From Spirochaetes bacterium RBG_16_67_19 (GTDB taxonomy: Bacteria > Spirochaetota > Spirochaetia > SZUA-6 > DRHE01), in assembly GCA_001829505.1 (NCBI GenBank), contig MIBK01000237.1:15893-27599 (forward strand): a stretch of DNA of 11,707 nt, given 5' to 3'. The notes under the pieces are model-generated. The model did no database searches. It saw only the letters and a program-made list of their open reading frames with translations, and had not been told where the DNA came from. Of the stretch, positions 1 to 6,532 are shown in pieces; positions within the stretch are counted from its first letter, which is position 1, and every line of letters starts with the position of its first letter. A program made the translations under genes and the position numbers.

Positions 1-1092
1 GGCCACGAACAGCCCCCGGATGCGCTTGGCTTCCAGGGAGGGGGAGAGCTGGGTCGGGTCCAGGTAGTCGTACTCCACCGCGTAGCCCGGCCGGACCACG
101 CGCAGGTCCTCCAGCCCGGGCACGGTGCGCAGGAAGGCTTCCTGCACCTCCTCCGGCAGCGAGGAGGAGATGCCGTTCAGGTAGGCCTCTTCCGTGTCCT
201 GGCCTTCCGGCTCCACGAAGATCTGGTGTCGCTCCGCCTGCGGGAAGCGCATCACCTTGTCCTCGATCGAAGGGCAGTAGCGCGGGCCCACTCCCTGGAT
301 GCGCCCCGCGTACAGCGGAGAGCGGTGGAGGTTCTCGCGGATGATGCGGTGGGTCTCCGCATTGGTGTAGGTGATCCAGCAGGGCAGGGATGGCCGCTGG
401 AAGAGCTCCCCGCTGAAGGAAAAGGGCAGGACCTCGGCGTCGCCGTCCTGCCGCTGCATCCGGGATACGTCGATCGAGGAGAACAGGGCCCGGGCCGGAG
501 TGCCGGTCTTCAGGCGCCCCACGGTGAAGCCCAGCTCGCGCAGGCGGGTCCCCAGCCCGACGGCCGGCGGCTCCCCCAGCCTCCCTCCGGGCCCGGAGAA
601 CTCGCCGATGAACAGGCGCCCTTCCATAAATGTGCCGGTGGTGAGCACCACGGCGCGAGCCCGGAAGCGCCGCCCGCGCTCCGTGAGCACCCCGTGGATG
701 GCCCCGTCCTCCAGCAGGAAATCGGTGACCGTGTCCTGGAACAGGGCCAGGTTGGGGGTCCTCTCCAGGGCGTGCTTGGCCTCGGCGGCGTACCGGGCCT
801 TGTCGGCCTGGGCCCGGGGGGCCTGCACCGCGGGGCCCTTGGAGCGGTTCAGGATGCGGAACTGGATCTGGGTGCGGTCGATCAGCCGGGCCATCAGGCC
901 GCCCAGGGCGTCGATTTCCCGCACCAGGTTGCCCTTGGCCAGGCCGCCGATGGCCGGGTTGCAGGACAGGCGGCCGATGGCGTCCAGGCTCTGGGTCACC
1001 AGCAGGGTGGCGAAGCCCCGGCGGGCCAGGCTGCTGGCCGCTTCGATCCCGGCGTGCCCTCCCCCAATAACGATGGCCTCGAAATCGTTCAA
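1..1092 (-). CDS. mnmG: MnmG (GidA), tRNA uridine-5-carboxymethylaminomethyl modification enzyme, N-terminal 364 residues
   Basis: MnmG is the FAD- and folate-dependent partner of MnmE; together they build the (carboxymethyl)aminomethyl group on wobble U34 of certain tRNAs in the cytoplasm. The window holds residues 1-364 of a family normally about 620-630 long; the C-terminal part lies off the left edge. Visible motifs are the FAD-binding GGGHAG (10-15), RLSCNPAIGG with conserved Cys44, the RLKTGTPAR block (193-201), and YCPSIEDK with Cys273. These Cys match the two conserved catalytic-region cysteines of the family (Cys47 and Cys277 in E. coli). The start must be TTG at 1092: the codon two upstream in frame is a TAA stop, and the GGGHAG motif follows at the usual distance. 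It begins 10 bases after the mnmE stop, so the genes are co-transcribed. Identification is secure from motif order. Confidence 0.97.
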   Translation of the reverse strand, partial: MNDFEAIVIGGGHAGIEAASSLARRGFATLLVTQSLDAIGRLSCNPAIGGLAKGNLVREIDALGGLMARLIDRTQIQFRILNRSKGPAVQAPRAQADKARYAAEAKHALERTPNLALFQDTVTDFLLEDGAIHGVLTERGRRFRARAVVLTTGTFMEGRLFIGEFSGPGGRLGEPPAVGLGTRLRELGFTVGRLKTGTPARALFSSIDVSRMQRQDGDAEVLPFSFSGELFQRPSLPCWITYTNAETHRIIRENLHRSPLYAGRIQGVGPRYCPSIEDKVMRFPQAERHQIFVEPEGQDTEEAYLNGISSSLPEEVQEAFLRTVPGLEDLRVVRPGYAVEYDYLDPTQLSPSLEAKRIRGLFVA

Positions 1093-1102
1093 TGGTTAAC
1101 TT

Positions 1103-2491
1103 TCATTTTCCCACGCAGAAGCGGGAGAAGATCTCCGCCAGGATGTCCTGGGTGACCACCTCCCCGGTGATGCGGCCCAGGGCCTCCAGGGACTCGCGCA
1201 GGTCCACGGCCAGCAGGTCCAGGCTGGTTCCGGCCCGCAGTGCGGCCCGGAACTCGCGGAAGCAGGAGAGGGCCTGGTCCAGCAGCTTCTTCTGGCGCAG
1301 GGAGTCGATGACCGCCTCCTCTCCGGAGGCCGGCCCCACCCCGGCCAGGATGCGCGCGCCCATCTCACGGGCCAGCTCGCCGATTCCCCGGCCGGTGGCC
1401 GCGCTCACCGTCAAGAACCCCGCGGGGGCCGACGGGACGCCGGGCAGGTCGGCCTTGGCCCAGAGCGCCAGCAGCCCTGCATGCCCAGCAGGCGAGGGCT
1501 GTCCGGAGCGCCGCTCCAGAAAGAGGCGGTCCTCCTGCCGGAGGCCGGCGGCGGCGTCCACCAGGTACAGGACCAGCTGGGCCCCTTCCACCAGGGCGTC
1601 GGTGCGCCGCTGGCCCTCCCGCTCCACCGGGTCGCCGGCCTCCCCGTAGCCGGCCGTATCGAACAGGCGCACCGGCACCCCTTCCAGCTCGATGCCGCCC
1701 TCCAGGTAGTCCCGCGTGGTGCCGGGGGCCTCGCTCACGATGGCCCGCTCCTCGCGCAGCAGGCGGTTGAACAGGGTGGACTTGCCGGAGTTGGTGCGCC
1801 CGGCCAGCACCGCGGTCACCCCTTCCTGGTACAGGCGCCCGATGCGGTAGGTGGAGGCCAGGCCCGCCAGCCCCGCCTCCAGGCCGTCCAGCTCCGCCTC
1901 GGGGGCCAGCTCGCCGGGCAGGTCCTCCTCCGGGTAGTCCAGGCGGACCTCCACGGCGGCCTCAAGCTCCAGCAGGCGCTGCTTCAGCTCCCGGATCCGG
2001 CCCTCCACGGAGCCGGCCAGCCGATGCAGGGCCAGGGCCCGGGCCCGGTCGGTGCGGGCGCGCACGATCTCGTTCACCGCCTCCGCCTGGGTGAGGTCCA
2101 GCTTCCGGTTGAGAAAGGCCCGCAGGGTGAACTCGCCGGGCCCTGCCGGCCGGAACCCGGCGCGGTTCAACAGGTCCAGGAGGCGGCCGACGATCAGCGG
2201 GCTGCCGTGGGTGCAGATCTCCACAGACTCCTCCCCCGTGAAGCTGCGCGGGGCGCGGTACACGATCACCAGCACCTCGTCCACCGGCTCCCCCCCGGCC
2301 GGGTCCCGCAGGCGGCCGTGGACCACCGTGTGGCCGGGGGCGGCCCGCAGCGCGCCGGGCGGCTCGAACAGGGCCTCCAGCAGCCCCAGGCTGCCCGCCC
2401 CCGAAACGCGCACCAGCGCCAGGGCGCTCTGTCCCCAGGGGGTGCTCAAGGCGGCGATCGGCTCGAGGGGAGAATAGTCCGGACGGTTCAT
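1103..2491 (-). CDS. mnmE: MnmE (TrmE/ThdF), tRNA modification GTPase
   Basis: MnmE is the GTPase half of the MnmEG complex that modifies tRNA wobble uridine. At 462 residues it is full family length. The N-terminal folate-binding-like domain carries the ITPxG-like start (IAALSTPWG, 12-20), the FTGEESVEI block (84-92) and GEFTLRAFLNRKLDLTQAEA (119-138). The G domain follows: P-loop GRTNSGKST (231-239), GTTRD (257-261), DTAG (278-281), and Glu290 in DPVE at the place of the E. coli catalytic Glu282. The protein ends in FCVGK, the C-terminal Cys motif needed for tRNA modification. Two things are odd. The G4 motif reads AKAD (345-348) instead of NKxD, and the Arg usually found after DTAG(L/I) is Gly283. 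The ATG start gives the normal N-terminus, but no convincing ribosome binding site precedes it. Confidence 0.97.
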   Translation of the reverse strand: MNRPDYSPLEPIAALSTPWGQSALALVRVSGAGSLGLLEALFEPPGALRAAPGHTVVHGRLRDPAGGEPVDEVLVIVYRAPRSFTGEESVEICTHGSPLIVGRLLDLLNRAGFRPAGPGEFTLRAFLNRKLDLTQAEAVNEIVRARTDRARALALHRLAGSVEGRIRELKQRLLELEAAVEVRLDYPEEDLPGELAPEAELDGLEAGLAGLASTYRIGRLYQEGVTAVLAGRTNSGKSTLFNRLLREERAIVSEAPGTTRDYLEGGIELEGVPVRLFDTAGYGEAGDPVEREGQRRTDALVEGAQLVLYLVDAAAGLRQEDRLFLERRSGQPSPAGHAGLLALWAKADLPGVPSAPAGFLTVSAATGRGIGELAREMGARILAGVGPASGEEAVIDSLRQKKLLDQALSCFREFRAALRAGTSLDLLAVDLRESLEALGRITGEVVTQDILAEIFSRFCVGK

Positions 2492-2503
2492 GACGAGACT
2501 CTC

Positions 2504-2532
2504 ATTCTATTAACAAACCGCCGCCTTGTCAG
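2504..2532 (-). promoter_or_regulatory. Candidate sigma-70 promoter for mnmE-mnmG
   Basis: Read on the minus strand, a -35 box CTGACA (2532-2527, five of six consensus bases) is followed after exactly 17 bases by a -10 box TAGAAT (2509-2504, five of six). Transcription would start near 2497-2499, only about 6-8 bases before the mnmE ATG at 2491, which explains why no Shine-Dalgarno sequence is seen. It overlaps the candidate promoter of the divergent operon. Confidence 0.6.
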
Positions 2533-2538
2533 TATGTT
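2510..2538 (+). promoter_or_regulatory. Candidate sigma-70 promoter for the coiled-coil/GDPD/DinB-like operon
   Basis: A -35 box TTAACA (2510-2515, five of six) lies 17 bases before a -10 box TATGTT (2533-2538, four of six). The predicted transcription start is at about 2544-2545, on or next to the GTG start codon, so the mRNA would be leaderless. The -35 and -10 boxes alternate with those of the opposing mnmE promoter within 35 bases. The -10 is weaker than that of mnmE, so this call is less certain. Confidence 0.45.
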
Positions 2539-2544
2539 TGAGAA

Positions 2545-2976
2545 GTGGACACGGACATCGACTCCCTGGACTACGGCTCGGCCCGCGAGTACGTGCTGGC
2601 CTTCCTCACGGCCCTGAAGCAGGCCGAAAGGGAGCGGGCTGTGGCCGAGGAGGAGTTGGTCCACTGGCTGCGGCGGGCAAAGGCAGCCGATAGCCGCGGC
2701 GAGCCCCAGCTGAAGAAGCTGGCCGCCGCCCGGGCGGCGGAGCTGCGGGAGGCCGCCACGCGCTTCGGCGCCGAGGAACAGGTGCTGCGGCGCAAGACGG
2801 CCGTGCTGCGGAAGAAGCTCCTGGTGCTGCGCGACAAGGCCTCCTTCGCCGTTGACGCCGACGACCTGCTGGACCAGCTCCGCCTGCAGGCCGGCGAGCC
2901 GGGCACCCTGGACCAGGAGATGAAGGAGCTGGAAGCCCGGGCGGCCCTGGAGGCGCTGAAAAGGAAAAAGGCTTGA
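2545..2976 (+). CDS. Small charged, coiled-coil-like protein of unknown function
   Basis: I do not recognise this 143-residue protein. It has no signal peptide or membrane segment, so it is probably cytoplasmic. It is almost wholly alpha-helical in composition: alternating Lys/Arg/Glu with regularly spaced Leu and Ala, especially residues 24-95, which look like a coiled-coil hairpin. A second acidic-then-basic helix follows (about 103-143) and ends in KRKKA. The start is GTG at 2545, because TGA lies two codons upstream in frame; an out-of-frame ATG at 2534 is not used. A GAGAA lies immediately before the start, too close to be a normal ribosome binding site. Its TGA overlaps the next gene's TTG start, so the two are probably translationally coupled. 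Codon use matches the neighbours, which supports a real gene. Confidence 0.75.
   Translation: MDTDIDSLDYGSAREYVLAFLTALKQAERERAVAEEELVHWLRRAKAADSRGEPQLKKLAAARAAELREAATRFGAEEQVLRRKTAVLRKKLLVLRDKASFAVDADDLLDQLRLQAGEPGTLDQEMKELEARAALEALKRKKA
2961..2965 (+). promoter_or_regulatory. Ribosome binding site that supports the TTG start of the GDPD gene
   Basis: AAGGA sits 7 bases before TTG at 2973, inside the end of the upstream gene. It supports the rare start codon. The next in-frame ATG or GTG would fall inside or after the HRG catalytic motif. Confidence 0.6.
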
Positions 2977-3761
2977 GGGGCGGTTCCGGCCCGCTGGCCG
3001 ATCCCCGCGGCCCGCCCCTGCTGTTCGGTCACCGGGGTTACTCCGCCCTGGCCCCGGAGAATACCCTGGCCGCTTTTCAGGCCCTGGTGGAGCACGGCAT
3101 TCCGGGGGCGGAGCTGGACGTGCAGCTCGCCGCCGACGGACAGCCGGTGGTCATCCACGATTTCACCCTGGAGCGCACCGCGGGCCTGGCGGCGCGCGTG
3201 CGGGACGTCCCGCTCTCGGCGATCCGCGAGCTGGACGCCGGGCAGTGGCGGGGAGAGCAGTTCCGCGGCCAGAAGGTCCCGCTGCTGGAGGAGGTGTTCG
3301 CCGCCTTCGGTGAGCGCCTGTACTTCGACGTGGAGCTGAAGTGGGACCTGAAGGCCGAGGGCGGGCTGGAGCAGAAGGTGGTGCAGGCCATCCGGCGCCA
3401 CGGACTCCAGCGGCGCTGCCTGCTTTCCTCCTTCAACCCCTACTGCCTGCTGCGCGCGCGGCGCCTGGCCCCGGAGCTGCCCACGGCGCACATCTGGGCC
3501 GACACCCCCGAGCTGCCCTTCCTGCTGCGCCACGGGGCCGCCGCCGTGCTGCTGCCCGGCCCGCTGGCCAAGCCTCAGGGCCGGCGCATCCGGGCCTGGA
3601 ACGCGGCCCTGTTCCGCCTGCTGGGCAGCCGCCTCATAGCTTGGACCGTGGACGAGCCGCAGGAAGCCCGGCGCCTGCTGGACCTGGGAGTGGGCGGCCT
3701 GATCTCCAACGACCCCGGGCGCCTCGCGGCCGCGGGTCTGTTCGAAAGGAGCCTGACATGA
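2973..3761 (+). CDS. Glycerophosphodiester phosphodiesterase (UgpQ-like)
   Basis: This enzyme family hydrolyses glycerophosphodiesters, the deacylation products of phospholipids, to sn-glycerol 3-phosphate and an alcohol. The 262-residue protein has the complete GDPD TIM-barrel signature: GHRGYSALAPENT (19-31) with His20, Arg21 and Glu29; AELDVQ (46-51) with metal ligands Glu47 and Asp49; VIHD (60-63) with the second catalytic His62; FDVELK (118-123) with Glu121; and the C-terminal WTVDEPQEARRLLDLGVGGLISNDP region split across 224-248. There is no signal peptide, so it is the short cytoplasmic UgpQ type rather than the exported lipoprotein GlpQ type. It starts at TTG inside the stop of the coiled-coil gene and ends inside the start of the DinB-like gene (ATGA). 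The substrate is not shown by the sequence; phospholipid turnover is the family role. Confidence 0.93.
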   Translation: MRGGSGPLADPRGPPLLFGHRGYSALAPENTLAAFQALVEHGIPGAELDVQLAADGQPVVIHDFTLERTAGLAARVRDVPLSAIRELDAGQWRGEQFRGQKVPLLEEVFAAFGERLYFDVELKWDLKAEGGLEQKVVQAIRRHGLQRRCLLSSFNPYCLLRARRLAPELPTAHIWADTPELPFLLRHGAAAVLLPGPLAKPQGRRIRAWNAALFRLLGSRLIAWTVDEPQEARRLLDLGVGGLISNDPGRLAAAGLFERSLT

Positions 3762-4231
3762 GTCGAAGGCATCTGCTGGAAGCGTTGAAGCTCAATCCGG
3801 TGATCCTGAAGGATTTCGTGGCCGACATTCCCGAAGCGGCCCTGGACCGGCGCCGGGGGGAGGGCTACTGGACGATCTACGAGCACCTGCTGCACCTGGT
3901 TGAAACCCAGGAGGTGATCCTGGGGCGCCTGGAGCTGATCCGGGACCAGGCCAAGCCCGTGATCACTCCCTATGCGCCCAAGCGCCTGGCGGCCGGGGAG
4001 CGGCCCTCCGCGCGCGAGCTGGTCGAGCAGTTCGCCGGCTGGCGCGAGCGGCAGGTGCGGCTCATCGAGGCGGCCCCCGAGCCGCTGTGGAGCAAGCCCG
4101 CCGAGCATCCGGAATACGAAAGCTACGGTTTCCGGATCCTGGTGCGCCACATCCTGGTGCACGACGGGCTGCATTTCGCCCGCATCGAGGACCTGTGGCT
4201 GTTCAAGGACGAGTTCCTCAGCCCGCTTTGA
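3758..4231 (+). CDS. DinB-like four-helix metal-binding protein
   Basis: The 157-residue protein resembles the DinB/YfiT-like four-helix bundle superfamily, members of which are metal-dependent transferases (for example of low-molecular-weight thiols) or have no known reaction. The support is a conserved layout rather than strong identity. One helix near the N-terminus carries His43 and His46 (WTIYEHLLHLVETQE, 38-52), and a late helix carries His131, His135 and His139 (VRHILVHDGLHFARIEDL, 129-146). This matches the usual three-His metal site with one ligand early and two late. No signal peptide is present. The start is ATG at 3758, overlapping the upstream TGA, with AAAGGAG six bases before it. 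It is the last gene of the operon; 39 bases separate it from the convergent lipoprotein gene and no clear terminator fits there. The specific reaction is unknown. Confidence 0.75.
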   Translation: MSRRHLLEALKLNPVILKDFVADIPEAALDRRRGEGYWTIYEHLLHLVETQEVILGRLELIRDQAKPVITPYAPKRLAAGERPSARELVEQFAGWRERQVRLIEAAPEPLWSKPAEHPEYESYGFRILVRHILVHDGLHFARIEDLWLFKDEFLSPL

Positions 4232-4270
4232 CTCACAGGGGGCTTCCCGGCGCGGATAGCCTCGACGCGG
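4232..4270. other. Convergent gap between the plus-strand operon and the envelope operon
   Basis: This 39-base gap must serve the 3' ends of two operons. The only structure seen is a short inverted repeat, TAGCC (4257-4261) and GGCTA (4269-4273), with a 7-base loop; it overlaps the minus-strand TAG stop. It lacks a T-tract on either strand, so I do not call it a terminator. Confidence 0.4.
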
Positions 4271-5764
4271 CTACCGCAACTGGTTGGCGATAGCCTGACC
4301 CAGGTCCTCGCCCAGCTTTTTGAAAGCCGTGGCCAGGGCGGCGGAGGCGCTGGAGCCCTGGGCCCGCTTGGTCTTGTTCACGGCCAGCAGGACTTTGCCC
4401 GAGGCCAGCTCCACCACCTTCACCGCGCCGCTGACCTGGATGAGGATGGTCTGGCCTTCCTGCACGGTTTCCGAAATGCGGGCGGTGCCGAAGATGGCCC
4501 GTTCCACCTGGCCCTTGTATCCCGCGGCCAGGGCGGCGATCACCTGGTTGTCGGGGCGGCCGGCGATTTCCGGGGCGGTGACCGGCAGCGACACCACCTT
4601 GAAGCCGGCCTTGCCCAGCTCGGCCAGCAGCCCGGAGGAGGTTTCGCTCATGGTGATGGGGTTGCCCGTGGCGTCCAGGTCGAACACGGCGATGCCGGTG
4701 GGGATGGTGCCGGCCAGGGACAGCGACTCGTAGGCGAAACGCACGCTCTTGGTGCGGGCCAGCTCCTCCATGGCCTCCACCTGGGCGTAGAGCCGGTCCG
4801 GAACGTCGGCCAGGGACTCCAGGGCCTCGTCCAGGTCCAGGGCCATGGTCAGGGTTTCGGCCCCCACGGACTCGGGGGGCGGAGGCTGGAAGGAGAGCCT
4901 CCCGTCCGGCCCGCTCTTGGCCTGCTGCGAGCGCGTGGAGCTCCTGCCCGAGGCCCGCATCTCCTTGTACGAAACGCGCAGCGCGGCGCCGGCGATGCCC
5001 GGGTCGGAGCCGGCGGATCCGGCCACGACTTTGAGCTGGAAGCCGGCGGGGAAGCCCTGGCCCACGTGCACCTTCAGGTTGTCGTTTAGCTTCACGAGGC
5101 CGATGCGGCGGACCGCCTCGCGGGCCTGGTTCATGTTGCGCTCGAACTTGATCTCCGCGTTCTCCAGATCCGACTTGAAGGCCGCCGCGGCCGCCTCCAG
5201 GTAGCGCAGCGTGGCCTGGTACAGCTCGCCCCGGCCTTCCAGCTCCCGGCCCTCCGCTTCCGGCCCGGAGATGGCCTGGACCTTCTCGCGGAAAATCTCC
5301 TCCAGCCGGCGCCTCTCCTTGGCCAGTTCGGTCTTGTTGTAGCGGGCCAGCAGGTACACCCCGGTGCGGCCCTCCCGCCGGCTCACCCAGCGCTCGGCGA
5401 TTTCCAGGCCCACCACCCTGCCGGCGGAGGTGGACTTGAGGGTCTGCACCACGTCCGCCTGGTAGGACTCCAGCGACGCCCTGGCGGTGGCGGTGGTTTC
5501 GGAAGCGATGCGCACCCCCAGGTAGCGCATGATCTCGTCGATCAGGGCCCCGCGGGCGAAATCCTCCCCCTCGGCCATGCTGCCGGTCTTGGATTCCCCG
5601 GAACCGACGAAGTACATGTATTGGGCGTCGGCCTCCGGCGGGTCCAGCACCCAGGCCGGCGGCGCCTCCTGGGCGGAGACGGGCTTGGGCGCGGAGCCGC
5701 AGGCGAACAGGAACGCCGCGGCCGCGGCCACCGCAAGAATCCTCAGAGGGCGGATGGTTTTCAT
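4271..5764 (-). CDS. Large LPP20-like lipoprotein with a C-terminal FlgO/CsgG-like domain
   Basis: This is a 497-residue lipoprotein. The signal peptide ends at LFAC (Cys22), after a Lys/Arg start and an Ala-rich core. The next region (about 35-150) looks LPP20-like: PPAWVLDPP, then YFVGSGES, then an Ala-rich helix with a YLGVRI strand and ALARYNK-type repeats of the family. A charged helix (150-220) follows. Residues about 228-315 look like a beta-sandwich of the kind that decorates envelope proteins. The C-terminal part (about 355-497) has the alternating FDLDATGN, LLAELGKAGFKVV, TILIQVSGAVKVVELASGKVLL pattern of TolB-N/CsgG/FlgO-like domains. It is the last gene of the four-gene operon. 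AGGAG lies six bases before the ATG, behind a strong GC hairpin. The domain calls rest on pattern, not alignment. A structural role in the outer-membrane periplasmic face is inference. Confidence 0.85.
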   Translation of the reverse strand: MKTIRPLRILAVAAAAAFLFACGSAPKPVSAQEAPPAWVLDPPEADAQYMYFVGSGESKTGSMAEGEDFARGALIDEIMRYLGVRIASETTATARASLESYQADVVQTLKSTSAGRVVGLEIAERWVSRREGRTGVYLLARYNKTELAKERRRLEEIFREKVQAISGPEAEGRELEGRGELYQATLRYLEAAAAAFKSDLENAEIKFERNMNQAREAVRRIGLVKLNDNLKVHVGQGFPAGFQLKVVAGSAGSDPGIAGAALRVSYKEMRASGRSSTRSQQAKSGPDGRLSFQPPPPESVGAETLTMALDLDEALESLADVPDRLYAQVEAMEELARTKSVRFAYESLSLAGTIPTGIAVFDLDATGNPITMSETSSGLLAELGKAGFKVVSLPVTAPEIAGRPDNQVIAALAAGYKGQVERAIFGTARISETVQEGQTILIQVSGAVKVVELASGKVLLAVNKTKRAQGSSASAALATAFKKLGEDLGQAIANQLR

Positions 5765-5777
5765 CAGATGCTCCTGG

Positions 5778-5812
5778 AAAAAGATGTGGGCGGGGGGGCC
5801 GCCCCCCCGCCC
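5778..5812 (-). terminator. Intercistronic 11-bp all-GC hairpin with U-tract (attenuator-like)
   Basis: Between the third and fourth genes of the envelope operon lies a perfect inverted repeat: an 11-base arm at 5788-5798 and its exact complement at 5802-5812, with a 3-base loop. Every pair is G-C. On the transcribed (minus) strand the stem is followed by five spacer bases and then five U (5782-5778), just before the AGGAG of the last gene. The spacer makes it a poor classical terminator. It therefore looks like a leaky terminator/attenuator or an mRNA-stabilising or processing stem. Confidence 0.6.
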
Positions 5813-5820
5813 GGCGTGTC

Positions 5821-6486
5821 TTACATGCCTTCGGAGAAAAGCTCCTTGACCCGGTCGCGGGCGGTCTGCTCCTCTTCGGTCTTCGGCTTGGCCTTGCCGC
5901 TCTGCGCGTCCAGAGCCCGCTGGATGGCCGCGTCGATCTGCTCGCGGGGCACCGTGTACAGCAGCAGGTAGCGGTAGACCTTGTCGGTCGGCTTGCCGGC
6001 GTCGTCATAGTACTGCTGGTGGACCCAGAAGTCCGCCTTCTGGCGGGCCCCGGCGTACTCGGCCACGGCCAGGATCTTGGCCACCTCTTCCATGTAGGTT
6101 TCCACCATGTCCTTGTCGCCGATCTGGGCGCCGACGAACTTGTTCATCACCCGGGTGGAGACCATGCGGGCCACCTCGGTGGCCGCGGTGAAGCTGCGGG
6201 TCCAGGCCTTCACCCCCTCCAGGTCCTTGCCGGTCTGCTCGAACTTGAACACGTACAGGCCCTTGTAGTCCCGCTCCCCTTCGATGTTCTCCTGCTCCTC
6301 GAAAATCCAGTTGGGCACGTCCATGCCGAAGGCGGTGCCTTCGTGCTCGATGGTCTTGGGCGGGTAGACCTTGGGCTCGACCTTGATCTCGCCCTTGGGC
6401 TCCTTGGCCTTGGGCCCGCCCGCGCAGCCCACGAAGGCGAAAGCGACCATGGCGATCACCGCTACGATGATCCAAAGTTTTTTCAT
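5821..6486 (-). CDS. LPP20-like lipoprotein, short form
   Basis: This 221-residue protein starts with a classic lipoprotein signal peptide ending in FVGC (Cys21). Phe at -3 is unusual in enterobacteria but accepted in spirochaetal lipoboxes. A Lys/Glu/Pro-rich linker (25-45) leads into a single domain with VPNWIFEEQE (57-66), where LPP20-type proteins have a PxWV motif. A long helix (about 93-150) and a YRYLLLYTVPREQIDAAIQRAL strand-helix unit follow (171-192). The last 25 residues are charged and probably extended. The ATG at 6486 has AAGGAG eight bases upstream. It lies between two larger lipoprotein genes, with GC hairpins on both flanks. By size and style it is the nearest match to FlgP-like LPP20 proteins, but the relation is weak by eye and its function is unknown. 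Confidence 0.82.
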   Translation of the reverse strand: MKKLWIIVAVIAMVAFAFVGCAGGPKAKEPKGEIKVEPKVYPPKTIEHEGTAFGMDVPNWIFEEQENIEGERDYKGLYVFKFEQTGKDLEGVKAWTRSFTAATEVARMVSTRVMNKFVGAQIGDKDMVETYMEEVAKILAVAEYAGARQKADFWVHQQYYDDAGKPTDKVYRYLLLYTVPREQIDAAIQRALDAQSGKAKPKTEEEQTARDRVKELFSEGM

Positions 6487-6514
6487 CGAACTTCTCCTTG
6501 GTTAGAGATGGATA

Positions 6515-6531
6515 GCGGGGCGACGCCCCGC
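6515..6531 (-). repeat. Perfect 7-bp GC hairpin just after the second envelope gene
   Basis: GCGGGGC (6515-6521) and GCCCCGC (6525-6531) are exact complements with a 3-base loop. The hairpin follows the stop codon of the 439-residue lipoprotein gene by one base. No T-tract follows, so it is more likely an mRNA 3'-end protecting or processing stem than a terminator. The ribosome binding site of the next gene lies 20 bases further on. Confidence 0.6.
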
Positions 6532-6532
6532 A

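Noticed and set aside
226..1155. Plus-strand frames across mnmG and mnmE
   Set aside because: Low-complexity shadow translations; the minus strand shows diagnostic MnmG and MnmE motifs throughout.
4257..4273. Inverted repeat as a bidirectional terminator between the convergent operons
   Set aside because: Only five base pairs, a 7-base loop and no T-tract on either strand.
5788..5812. G-quadruplex in the G-rich arm of the hairpin
   Set aside because: The perfect complementary C-rich arm three bases away would make the hairpin far more favourable, and the fourth G-run is only two bases.
4233..6008. 591-residue minus-strand frame overlapping two lipoprotein genes
   Set aside because: Arg/Gly/Pro-rich composition and no recognisable motif; it is a +1-type shadow of the real frames and crosses the hairpin gap.
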